Shown piece after piece: positions 14,601 to 22,554 of a DNA stretch of 64,000 nt. This stretch comes from Pomphorhynchus laevis (Eukaryota > Acanthocephala > Palaeacanthocephala > Echinorhynchida > Pomphorhynchidae). The number at the start of each line of letters is the position of its first letter. Within the stretch, counting starts at the first letter, position 1. The position numbers were made by a program, and so were the translations under genes. The stretch is from positions 1-64,000 of the forward strand of contig WNNJ02003704.1 in the NCBI GenBank assembly GCA_012934845.2, in the 5' to 3' direction. The notes below the pieces were generated by a model. It was given only the letters and a program-made list of their open reading frames with translations. It was not told where the DNA came from and made no database searches.

Positions 14601-14940
14601 ATATTACAATTTTGTATCTCGACATAATTACAAAATGAGTTACTAAACAAAATATTATTTTAATATATTTTAATAACATTATTTTATGTAATTTAGTGCG
14701 GGTGACGTCATTAAGGCATTAAATTAAAACGGAGTGTTTCTTGTCTGTCAAATAATTGAGAAGAAAAATTTCTCAAAACTTATATTTTAATAATTTCTCA
14801 AAACTTATATTGTAGGTTATTAAAGTTTGCAAAAACTTTGATTGTTAAAACTTTTGTTTAATTACCTTGTATTTTAGGAAAAGATGAGTCTCTATTACGT
14901 CTGTCGAAATACAAATTGTCTACACAAGTGGACTGAATAG
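2699..14940 (+). CDS. POLR2I: RNA polymerase II subunit RPB9 (spliced, five exons)
   Basis: Small zinc-ribbon subunit of RNA polymerase II, acting in fidelity and elongation. Exons: 2699-2745, 8364-8418, 10519-10592, 12887-13013, 14878-14940. Donors are GTAAGC, GTAAGT, GTAAGT and GTTAGT; every acceptor ends in AG. Reading phase is kept across all junctions: TG|C, codon boundary, GA|T, codon boundary. The product is 121 residues (human about 125). It starts [16 protein letters not shown], then [10 protein letters not shown] and [19 protein letters not shown], then [19 protein letters not shown] and ends [16 protein letters not shown]. All eight zinc cysteines are present: C13, C16, C35, C38 in the N-terminal ribbon and C82, C85, C110, C115 in the C-terminal ribbon. 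The protein looks intact and functional. Introns of 5618, 2100, 2294 and 1864 bp are full of transposons, so the exons are invisible to ORF-based gene calls. Confidence 0.93.
4295..4320. repeat. Perfect hairpin, 11-bp arms
   Basis: taacggcgcag, TTTT, ctgcgccgtta. It is GC-rich in an AT-rich setting and sits at the left shoulder of the foldback at 4345-4514. Confidence 0.9.
4345..4514. repeat. Foldback/MITE-like element nested in the PLE fragment
   Basis: The left arm starts gggactggtgatcttgtgat and runs to about 4403. The right arm, about 4458-4514, is its inverted match (gatcactagtcc at the end). Arms are about 57 bp and imperfect, with the shared core atgcttaattatctatt. The word gggactggtgat also occurs at 4323-4334, a direct repeat of the left end. 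No coding capacity. A GGTTCGAA word lies just outside the right end but no tRNA-like structure could be supported. Confidence 0.7.
4850..4867. repeat. Target site duplication, left copy (18 bp)
   Basis: ttttaattttaagtttac is identical to 7123-7140 and brackets the RTE LINE. Confidence 0.93.
4868..7122 (-). mobile_element. RTE-clade LINE, 5'-truncated, recent insertion in RPB9 intron 1
   Basis: A single uninterrupted reading frame runs from the truncation point (about 7120) to the stop at 4877. It opens with the last residues of an apurinic-type endonuclease ([13 protein letters not shown]). A full RTE reverse transcriptase follows: [17 protein letters not shown] with the first catalytic Asp, [10 protein letters not shown], and [11 protein letters not shown]. 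It ends in the RTE tail ([25 protein letters not shown]). The 3' UTR is only a few bases (AAGAAGAAGAT), typical of RTE. An intact ORF, a GC content well above its surroundings and perfect 18-bp target duplications indicate a young insertion. Most of the endonuclease is missing, so this copy is probably not autonomous. Confidence 0.95.
7123..7140. repeat. Target site duplication, right copy (18 bp)
   Basis: Identical to 4850-4867. It directly abuts the truncated 5' end of the RTE LINE. Confidence 0.93.
7478..7610 (+). repeat. Paralogous 'empty site' of the RTE insertion
   Basis: The AT-rich sequence flanking the RTE (4787-4867 joined to 7141-7200) recurs here nearly unchanged, from gttaataacgataaataatt through cattaattttaatttttaat to acataaatataaataatct, without the LINE. 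Intron 1 therefore holds two copies of this segment and the LINE entered one. Confidence 0.85.
8013..8117. repeat. 18-bp minisatellite, about 6 units
   Basis: The unit ctagcgaccaaatatttg is repeated head to tail; later units carry ctatcgacc. It lies in RPB9 intron 1, 250 bp before exon 2. It happens to be open in one frame but is not a gene. Confidence 0.95.
8936..9133. repeat. Foldback/MITE, about 195 bp
   Basis: Long inverted repeat in RPB9 intron 2. The left arm ...gagagttgagatggttct...cagtttggcagccac (to about 9012) is matched inverted by gtggctgccaaactg...ctcaactctc (about 9064-9115), with AT flanks that also pair. The short spacer carries a second small inverted match (aaaacgat/atcgtttt). 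No coding capacity. Confidence 0.85.
9135..9580 (+). repeat. Dispersed non-autonomous repeat, about 440 bp, fullest copy
   Basis: Begins attcagctaactgagtct and ends near acaaagtatatttattata. Sister copies are at 9729-9880 and 10190-10330 (5' part only), 25885-26020 (3' part only) and 32536-32905 (inverted, whole). It contains a conserved hairpin-forming stretch around 9440-9490 (ctatgttatcagg ... cagcataacag). No ORF is shared between copies. Element class unknown. Confidence 0.8.
9729..9880 (+). repeat. Dispersed 440-bp repeat, 5' part
   Basis: Starts attcagctaactgagtcc and follows the 9135 copy through the cataataatgctaaatc-like block. It then diverges into a unique GC-richer patch (about 9905-10165) with no recognised coding content. 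Confidence 0.8.
10190..10330 (+). repeat. Dispersed 440-bp repeat, 5' part
   Basis: Third consecutive start of the same repeat (caattcagctaactgagtct) within 1.1 kb of RPB9 intron 2. It ends about 190 bp before exon 3. Confidence 0.8.
10593..12050. other. RPB9 intron 3, left part, no gene seen
   Basis: AT-rich with simple-sequence TATAT tracts near 10900-10980 and 11380-11430. A 71-codon minus-strand open stretch at 10953-11168 has protein-like composition but no recognisable family. Nothing else is supported. Confidence 0.5.
12060..12335 (-). mobile_element. 3' end fragment of the 59-63 kb LINE family
   Basis: The sequence ataacgttgctctggtggac ... tttgagtagaagtataggtc ... acaaacgcataagcac matches the 3' coding end of the LINE at 59100-59260 (RPPEQR block) plus its AT-rich 3' UTR. 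It is heavily 5'-truncated, diverged and lies in RPB9 intron 3. Confidence 0.85.
12478..12862. repeat. Two direct copies of a 142-bp repeat
   Basis: Copies at about 12480-12622 and 12720-12862 are offset by 240 bp. Each contains ttattgatcctc and ends cttttattcacaaagcg. Each also has internal inverted matches (ttgatcct...gatcaataaaa). The second copy ends 24 bp before RPB9 exon 4. Confidence 0.85.
13421..13823. repeat. Foldback element with internal 60-bp tandem repeats
   Basis: Terminal inverted repeats of 72 bp (13421-13492 and 13752-13823), starting tccggactgaaatgc, are almost identical. Inside are three tandem units of about 60 bp (13580-13760), each ending atatacagtttcgctttt-like and each largely palindromic (tattatattataatataata). 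An element of about 400 bp in RPB9 intron 4. Class unknown. Confidence 0.88.
13830..14877. other. RPB9 intron 4, right part, no gene seen
   Basis: Very AT-rich, with palindromic TATA-type runs at 14040-14110 and 14450-14530. No coding, RNA or recognisable mobile element beyond these. Confidence 0.5.
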
Positions 14941-14994
14941 AGCGAACACTTCCATTACAATTGTACATTCTTCTCGAACATTTTTTATATTTTA

Positions 14995-15000
14995 AATAAA
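14995..15000 (+). promoter_or_regulatory. Probable polyadenylation signal of RPB9
   Basis: AATAAA, 55 bp after the RPB9 stop codon. Confidence 0.6.
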
Positions 15001-17383
15001 TGTGTTTTTATGACTCGAGCATATTTTCTTAATTAGTGGTTTAGTGACAACAAAGGTAGACCTGTATTTGGATGCAGACCTTAATCAGTTTGTTTCACTT
15101 TGGCTATCAAAAATAACCACGAAATATTATATATATTTTATATAATATCTGGATTCGAGCATATCACTCAAACTCAGAGCTATGAATTGGTTATTTGTCA
15201 GTAATTACATTTATTTTTCACTCATAAGGTTTAACTCTACCTTGAATTTCTGAATGCGTTGACCTACTACGCACATTTAATTTTAAATTAAAAAGCTTTT
15301 AAGTGAAAAAATAACTTTTTGAATTTTGTTTCCTAATTTAAATTTTATTTACATTATTCTCAGGCATATTATTACTAGAACCACGACTTCTTCATAAATT
15401 AATTACAATGAATATGATCAAATGTCATTGGTGTTTGAATTCTCGAATTGATATGGATCTCGTAGGGTCATTGTGTAGGGGAATTGCAAGCATTGCGTAA
15501 TAAATTTGACTGCAACAAGTTTTAAGTGACTGTCTTTAAATAAGTTCGCCAGAATATTTTTTAAAACGCTTTGAACCTTATATTTACATATTTATTTGAA
15601 ATAAATATGTTATTTGGAACGAGACAAATCTCAAATAGTGATAGTTACGGATTAAATGCCGTATCTTCAATCCTGTATTCAAATGAGTTTGACAAAATTG
15701 ATAATTCACGAATTAATGAATTAGGTTGTGAACAGAGGTTTATTAATTAAAAATGAGATATTGGAACCTATACAGTCAGACAATAAAATATAGCAAGCCA
15801 ATTAATCATACGCTTTTAGTACTACGGATAAAAGAAAAATATGAACGTTGAAACCTTTAAGCGTATTTTGTTACGGTGTCGATAATTGTTCATTTGTGGA
15901 CCTGAAATCTAAACATTTTTTATCTTCCTCGGCACGATAATGAAATCAGTTGACCGATTCTTTTGTTATTTTTGAAACAGATGTTGTCCTTCAAACAATT
16001 GAAACTTTTTGAAATTAGTAAAGGTGATTAACTCAATTAAATACAACGATTTAAATAATATCGTATAAGATCAGCTACAAGGTAAATGGGTAAATGCTTT
16101 TGGCATGCCTTTATCGACAATATTTTATCCAAAGTTACGAAATGCTTAAATGATGAATCAAGAATTTACAACTTGGTCAAATATGTGGGATATAAATTAA
16201 TTGGTAAAATATAGAAGTGTTTGGATTTAATTCAATAACCTAACTTATTAAATCAGCTATTAAACATAAACACAAACACTGATGTTGGCCTATAGATAGG
16301 ATTAAAGCAGCGTGTAGGATAAAAAGTAGTCATCAAAGTTTTAATGGTAACAATGACTCCACATGGATATCAACATAAACACGAACATTGAGATAACAAT
16401 TTTAATTTATCATTTACTTTTAAATGCACTTCAAATTTACTTCAGGTATATTGTAAGAAATTATGTATTCCTAAATGATATTTTAAGCCATGGAAGTTTT
16501 CAATCAAGCTTTAATTGCTCAGATGTACTTTTGTTTAGCAAAAGAGTTTATTTGAATTCAAGACTTGGGAAAAGATGAGTATCTTCCTATAGACTAATCT
16601 TGACCTAAATTTTGGTTGTTGCAATAAAGTTTTGATGGCTAAATCGTTTAAACTGATTGAATACAGATATTTTTAGGAGTGAGTGCACAATCATAACGCC
16701 GTAGGGTCATTGGCTAGCCGATTGGGAAAATTAAATAGGTATTGTAGCATACCTATTCATAGATCGCGTTTGAGCCATACCTCTGTCCGCCCATAATATG
16801 AAGTATATCCATAGAACGTTTATGTTTATTTTAATATGCCTAGTTACTTGATCATGCACATGTCGACTCCCTTGATCCTACTTTATGAATTTAGTATTTT
16901 CTAATAATTGATCGTAATATTTAATCAAAATTCACATACGATATTCTCGTTTTCACTAGATCCAGTTTTCGAGAAAATCTACGTACAGAAAATTCGGTTA
17001 AAATTTAAAGAATTAAAACAAATTTAAAATTACAGCAGTAATTTTACAATTAAAATAGGAGTTTGCGTCATTATCCAAATTTAGTTAATTGAATATTTTT
17101 GCAGAATATAATAATTTAATATGATAATTTAATATGATAATATAATATAATAATTTAATATGCCTAGTTACTTGATCATGCACATGATCAAGTAACTTTT
17201 ACTGCTTAAGATTACCGCTTAAGTAGTAAAAGACTAATTTAAAAAACTAATTAAAGTTTTTTTATGAGTCGAGAATAGATTTTATTAAAATAATCGAACT
17301 ATATGATTTAGTTCCTTTGCTATTTATATCTATTCTGAAGAATTTGATTATTTTATTCTATTCTTTGTTATAAAGACCAAAAA
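15001..17383. other. Intergenic, no gene recognised
   Basis: AT-rich. Short open stretches exist (for example 15048-15130) but match nothing recognised. The notable structure is a 33-bp segment at 16830-16862 recopied at 17153-17185 and there followed by its own inverse (17166-17197). Confidence 0.5.
17166..17197. repeat. Perfect hairpin, 15-bp arms
   Basis: agttacttgatcatg, CA, catgatcaagtaact. The left arm is a copy of 16840-16862. A second quasi-palindrome (cttttactgcttaag...cttaagtagtaaaag) follows immediately. Confidence 0.9.
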
Positions 17384-18740
17384 TTACAAATAATAAATAG
17401 TGCCTAAGTCTTGTCTATCGCTCGTCCCCTCAACCGTGCCCAGAACGCAACTAGCGTTACCGCGTTGGATGGCAACGCTCAGCCTCTGCAGCAAGAAATC
17501 CGGGGACCGCCGATCTCCGGTTACTGCTGCTATCCGCTGACCTACGTGCATTAGGCCTTCCGCCTCTAGGCCAAACGCACCAAGCGTTTCCATGGCGACC
17601 GGCACAAAATTGTAGATCGGTGTCAGGAAGAAGTATTTGCTGCGTTTCTTGTCCTCTAATCCACTGGCTACCGCTCTCGCTGCGGTCACAGCTGTATTTA
17701 GATGACTCGGTGCCAAGGTGTCTGGGTAGGTGAAGTCCCAAGCCAAATACCTGCCACTTGACGATGGAGTCAGTGACAATCCATCCGGCCGCCTGTCATC
17801 ATGTTGCGCCAGTGACTTCAACTCCAGACGCGATAGGATTTCTGCCGACATCAGTGCACGCTTGATGAGATCGTTGACTGCGCTGTGGCGTGATAGTCTG
17901 CCGATGGACTTGTAGCAGCTGAGCCCATGTCGTTCACTGGTGTCTACATCCGCTCCGCAGACACATATATGTGGCAGACAGACTGGGGCACCGATGCGCG
18001 GGGCAATGCCGATGCCTAGTGACGAGTCGTCAAGTCTTGTGCCGAGCGACGAACAGGGACGTGTGTGAAGGAAAGTCCCGGAATTAGGTGCAGTAGCCGC
18101 AATTAGACACGCTTTGCTCGCCTGGTCAAGTGCAGTTGACAACACCTTCGCTCCCTGAACAGTAACCAACGGAGTATCCCAGAATTTCTGTTCTGTAGCG
18201 AAGGACGGTTGGACTGGCATGAAATCCTATCGAGACTGTCATTCGGTCACTGCAGTAGTGTATGTTGGTTCGCTGATACCGCAGTAGTCATTTAGTCGTC
18301 CTGGCAGGATCCGAGTTATGAGTGTTTGTGACCCGACGACCGATGATAGAAAGGCCGGTCGAGCAATATCCATCACTCTCCTGATGCCGAGTCCGCCGTA
18401 AGCAACCGGTAGTGATGCCTGGTCCCATGCCCATCTAACAGCGCAATATTGAGGACGGACTGCAACGACGACCGAACTACGTTGTCGTATTCAAACAACA
18501 GCTGCTTCCTGTAGCATGGCGCGTTGCGTAGAGTGAACATCGTATTCGGTATTGCGAAGCAGTTTTTAGCAGGAACAGCGCATCGTGAGCGTATAGTAGC
18601 GATAGCCGGCTGGACATGCGTTGTAATTCATGCAGTTTTATTTCCAATGTCTTGTCCACGCTCTTCTCACATCCGATTGGTGCTCCAAGTAACATTGCTG
18701 ATGTTTGGTCGACGTGTTGACTAAATCTGAAGTAGATCAA
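17384..18740 (-). mobile_element. LINE 3' portion with restriction-like nuclease tail
   Basis: Reading leftwards: a post-RT region (LLGAPIGCEKSVDKTLEIKL, then SSRLSLLYAHDALFLLKTA) at 18740-18480; then LPVAYGGLGIRRVMDIARPA around 18400-18300; then an uninterrupted 278-codon frame 18220-17384. That frame has a Cys/His cluster (LPHICVCGADVDTSERHGLSC), a basic helix (RHSAVNDLIKRAL) and RRPDGLSL followed by LAWDFTYPD, a PD-(D/E)XK-like arrangement. Family knowledge: metazoan non-LTR ORFs with restriction-like nucleases carry such tails after the RT. The RT itself is absent (5' truncation near 18740) and there are frame breaks between 18220 and 18480. It is strikingly GC-rich against its surroundings. 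Clade not assigned. Confidence 0.8.
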
Positions 18741-18832
18741 TTTAAAGTTTGGAGTTTAATTAAATTCAAAATTATTTGTAATGTTTCGCAGACTTTATTT
18801 AAATTTATAACCAAGGATCAGAAAATTCGGAT

Positions 18833-19086
18833 CAAGTTTATTATTTTCCCCCAGCAACTACACAAGTTTATTATTTCCCCCAGAAACTACACAAGTTTAT
18901 TATTTCCCCCAGAAACTACACAAGTTTATTATTTCCCCCAGAAACTACACAAGTTTATTATTTCTCCCCAGCAACTACACAAGTTTATTATTTCCCCCGG
19001 CAACTACACAAGTTTATTATTTCTCCCCAGCAACTACACAAGTTTATTATTCCCCCAGCAACTACACAAGTTTATTATTTCCCCCG
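18833..19086. repeat. 28-30 bp minisatellite, about 9 units
   Basis: The unit caagtttattatttccccc plus agaaactaca, or the gcaactaca variant, is repeated head to tail. It directly precedes the 3' flank of the Merlin remnant and may derive from transposon subterminal sequence. Open by chance in one frame; not a gene. Confidence 0.95.
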
Positions 19087-19180
19087 TAATGAAATCAATG
19101 ATGAAATAATTGATTTCATCCCCATAATGAGATCATCATGGTATTAAAATAAAAAATAAAAAAGGAAAATAACATAAAGA

Positions 19181-19525
19181 TTAAAAATAAATGTTTAATA
19201 AATCAAGTATTTTTTCAATTGGCTCACCAGGAATATTATCTCGCCACATATATTCAGCCAAATAATCATTTAACAAGTTTTTGCGGATTCCTTTCATTTC
19301 CTTCACTCTAGATTTCATCTTTGCCCAATAAGATTCAATATGTTGGGTATGAACCTTTGTTTCACGATTTAAAAATTCACGGGAATGATTGACGGTTTCA
19401 TGCAGAAACCCGATTTCATGAAGCTTTTTATAAGATTTCCATTCATCACTGTGAATGATCGTGCCTTTTTTGCAAACTTGTTCTATTATTGTAAAAACCC
19501 GTGAAATTCTGACGTCTTTTGGGTA
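19181..19525 (-). pseudogene. Merlin-superfamily (IS1016/ISXO2-like) transposase, C-terminal half
   Basis: A 114-codon open frame starts after an in-frame TGA at 19526-19528 (YPKDVRISRVF) and ends at the TAA at 19181. It carries the second catalytic Asp (IIHSDEWKSYKKL), the conserved VNHSREFLN block, and the catalytic Glu block TKVHTQHIESYWAKMKSRV, followed by KGIRKNLLNDYLAEYMWRD. These are hallmarks of DDE transposases of the ISXO2/Merlin type. The first Asp and N-terminal half are missing upstream. No clear terminal inverted repeats were found. The retained half has no stop, so it is a young or constrained remnant. Confidence 0.88.
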
Positions 19526-19529
19526 TCAT

Positions 19530-20100
19530 GTAGCTTTTGAGCTAACATATTTAGCATGATTTATAAAAAGGTTAACGTAATGTAAGTATAAAAAAGATTT
19601 TATAGATCATCGGTTAGTGTTAAATATCTTAGTCTACGAATGTATAGCTTGTCTATATTATGCAATCAATAATACATATGTGATAAAAATATAAAAAGAT
19701 TATATTTTCTATTTATTTTTAATAAAAATATAGAAACATTTAACTTACGATTCAGTAATTAAAAGGTGATACTATTGAGATGAGAATACATTTATGCCCA
19801 GTTGATTGATCAACTCAGATAACTGATTGGTTGCATAATAATATATTGGTTTAAATTTAATTATTTAATCATTGAAAGTTTTATTATTTTAAATTAATTA
19901 AATTTAATAAAATTTAAAAAGTCTTTTTTATATTTGTTTAAAAATAATAAATTTATTCGGATTTTGTCAATCTCGCTATAATAATCATTTGATAATAAAT
20001 GAGTTTTATAGAATAAATAAGGTTTCTCTTGACTATTAATTTTTAGTATCAAATATACACATTTACACGTTGCTTGAAGGTAGATCAATTTATTTTGTAT
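19530..20100. other. Intergenic, upstream of the ZRSR2-like gene
   Basis: AT-rich, no element recognised. It holds the presumed promoter and 5' UTR of the gene at 20101. No clear TATA box or initiator could be singled out. Confidence 0.4.
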
Positions 20101-21159
20101 ATGCAGATTATTTTGGATATGGATTGCGATAGTAAGCAATCTGAATATCATCGACAATTAAAATATGCATATCTACATTATTTGAAACTTAGTCAAATTT
20201 CTCAACGATGTGTTATTAACCATAAACGCAAAAGAAGATGCAGGGTTTACGCTAGAAGAAAATTGAATCGCATTAGTATGGCTTTGTCACGTCCTTCGCC
20301 TATACAGCAGATAAGATCTCCGAGTCCCTATGACTTTGAAGCATCACGAATTGCTAAGGAAAACTGGCTTGAGAGCGAAGCCCGTGCTCAGGTTATATTT
20401 GAAACTAAGCGTAAAGCTGAAGAATGTAATATATCACATAAGGAAACTATCGGTTTGGGAATTTATCACGAAAGCTGCAGATCAGAAGTTAATACAAATG
20501 AGCACGCATCTAAAGTCAACACGACGGATAATGTGTCTTATTCAAATCCCGAATTACCAATTGTACCCGTTAGTCGTTGTAAATTCTATGACAGGACAGG
20601 TTGTTGTCGATACGGTGATCTATGTCGTAGACATCACGAACCAATAACGATAGCAACTAATGTGTTGCTTCTAAAAAATTTATTTTCAAGAACGGATTGT
20701 TTGCCAAGTCGTCTTAAATACTCTGAATGCATTAAAGAAGAAAGAAGTCAGTTGAAAGGGTTTTGCCGAGATGTGGTCGAAGAGCTTGAAAAAATATCCA
20801 GAGCTTGCTTGCAATGGTTTATTGTTTGCTGCAACGAAGAAACTCATTTGCAAGGTAATGTCTACGCTGAATGGTCAAATTGTCGTCGTGCCAAAAGAGC
20901 ATACAAAAAGCTATATGGGCGATATTATGCTGGACGGAAGGTTAATGTAAATTTTGTGGATATCGAAAATTGGTCTCGATCAGTGTGCAATGCGTTTATA
21001 CATCGAAAGTGTACCAGGGATTCGACATGCAATTTCATTCATCCGTACACAATAAACTGGAAAAAGTATTCTTTATGTAACATAGAAAAACAAAGTCATG
21101 ATTACTGGACAAGGGATAGAAGGAAAATAAATAAAAACAGAAAAATTAGAAATAAATAA
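20101..21159 (+). CDS. ZRSR2: U2AF35-related splicing factor, ZRSR2-like
   Basis: Probable 3' splice-site recognition factor; vertebrate ZRSR2 contacts the AG of U12-type introns in the nucleus. Starting at ATG 20101 (352 residues; a second ATG at 20119 is possible) the order is: a basic N-terminus (KRKRRCRVYARRK); an acidic/basic helix (ENWLESEARAQVIFETKRKA) like ZRSR2's; zinc finger 1 (CKFYDRTGCCRYGDLCRRHH, a C-x7-C-x5-C-x3-H finger); an atypical RRM with a long insertion (FCRDVVEELEKI, then GNVYAEWSNCRRAKRAY and RYYAGRKVNVNF); and zinc finger 2 (CNAFIHRKCTRDSTCNFIHP). A short basic tail replaces the RS domain. Length is below human ZRSR2 (about 480), the RS region being the difference. One exon, no frame breaks. 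Retrogene origin is possible. Confidence 0.9.
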   Translation: MQIILDMDCDSKQSEYHRQLKYAYLHYLKLSQISQRCVINHKRKRRCRVYARRKLNRISMALSRPSPIQQIRSPSPYDFEASRIAKENWLESEARAQVIFETKRKAEECNISHKETIGLGIYHESCRSEVNTNEHASKVNTTDNVSYSNPELPIVPVSRCKFYDRTGCCRYGDLCRRHHEPITIATNVLLLKNLFSRTDCLPSRLKYSECIKEERSQLKGFCRDVVEELEKISRACLQWFIVCCNEETHLQGNVYAEWSNCRRAKRAYKKLYGRYYAGRKVNVNFVDIENWSRSVCNAFIHRKCTRDSTCNFIHPYTINWKKYSLCNIEKQSHDYWTRDRRKINKNRKIRNK

Positions 21160-21419
21160 TAGAAAAATGAGGTGAAATGCTTAAAAAAAAGGTGTAAATA
21201 CTTTATAATTATGTTGATTCTAAACTGAAAAAATTGATATTTTATAAATATCAATAAATATCAAGCAAGATTACATTTGGGGTAAAATCAATATGTTTTT
21301 AGCGAAGCATCCCAAGAGTGCAAATCAAAAAATTATGTTATTTCGGCTAGGCACGCAGTCCTTCTCAATCTGAAATACAAACAGATGATCAAATAACAAA
21401 CAAATGTATAGATAAATAA

Positions 21420-21572
21420 CTATATTGTGGCTTGCTGTGACTCGGTATGCCGGGTTCGTTTATCCCGTAGGTTGAAACTACTACATTTCATCTCACTGAG
21501 GATTTTGTTAGTAGTATACCTGATATCGCCAGGAGGTAATTTTAATTGCCAGTCTGCTTTGTTATCCTCCAT
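21420..21572 (-). pseudogene. DDX6/Me31B N-terminus-like ORF or exon
   Basis: An ATG-started 50-codon minus-strand frame reads MEDNKADWQLKLPPGDIRYT... The block D-W-x-x-x-L-x-L-P-P-x-D-x-R matches the segment just before the helicase core in DDX6-type DEAD-box proteins. After GDIR the match fades, and the DNA there reads AG|GTATAC, a plausible splice donor. No helicase-core exon was found downstream on this strand (below 21.4 kb), so it may be an orphan exon, a truncated retrocopy or a chance match. The opposite strand is also open but starts only with GTG. Confidence 0.4.
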
Positions 21573-21656
21573 TGTGTTAGCGCTATATATTAGTAATGCT
21601 TCTTATTTCAGATTGAAAAGGGCTGCGTATCCAGACGAAATATTAACATAAATATA

Positions 21657-22075
21657 AATAATTATTGGAGCTGGATCAAGGAGAGAAAGGACATTTTATT
21701 TGATATTTCACTAACCACTATTAGCAGTTCAGAAAATTACTTCAGAAAATGTAATTTTCTGAAGATGCTAACAGAGGTTAGCGAAATATCAAAAATAATA
21801 TCTTCGTTTATTTGTTCCAACAAATAAAAAAAGATAAAATTTAATATTAATATCAAATAAAATTCCTATTTTCTTCGATCCATCTCCAATAATTCTTTAT
21901 CATTAATGGATCATTATCAACTATTTAACATCATTCGACAGTGATATGGAGTCACTAATCTGCAGTTTTCGATAAACTTAGAAAAAATTGTAATTTTCTG
22001 AAGATGCTAACAGAGGTTAGCGAAATATCAAATAAAATTCCTCTTTTCTACGATCCAGCTCAATAATTCTTTATC
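21657..22075. repeat. Two overlapping MITE copies with hammerhead-like cores
   Basis: Ends read ttattggagctggatca and inverted gatccagctcaataatt. Internal inverted arms are tttgatatttc.ctaac and gttagcgaaatatcaaa. The right arm in both copies reads CTGAAGA, TGCTAAC, AGAG, GTTAGC, GAAA (about 21760-21790 and 22000-22030). Related copies are at 42385-42575 and 58419-58503. The family is foldback-like and non-coding. Confidence 0.75.
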
Positions 22076-22554
22076 AATATTAGATTATTATCCCTATTTA
22101 AAATTATTAACATTATTTGCGCTCTCGGGATGCTTAGCCAAAAACATATCAATAAATATATTTGTTGACTAATTTTACTCTATCAACATATTCTCTAATT
22201 AACCGCCTCATTTAATTCCATAAAATGTTTAGTTAACATATTCGTAAAATATTTAAATGAAAAATATTTTATTCAAATATTAACGAAAGTGTGTAAAAAA
22301 AGTGTGAAACTTTAAATGTGAAACATTTAAAGCTAAACAACAAAAATATGACTAAATCAATGTTTCTAATGTTCCATCGTGAACATTAGATAAAGATTTA
22401 TATATTTATAAAGATTTATTCATTTATAAAGATTTTCTCAAATACAAAAAAACGAGGAGAAACATGCAAAACAGAAAACCAGTCACCAAAAACATAGTTA
22501 GTTAATTCAATCAGTCATTTACTTTCGTCTTCAACTTCCAAACTACGGCCACAG

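Noticed and set aside
18705-19109. 134-codon ORF
   Set aside because: Most of it is the translated 28-30 bp minisatellite; no domain.
21427-21651. 74-codon plus-strand ORF starting with GTG
   Set aside because: No ATG and no family; the opposite strand gives a DDX6-like match from a proper ATG.
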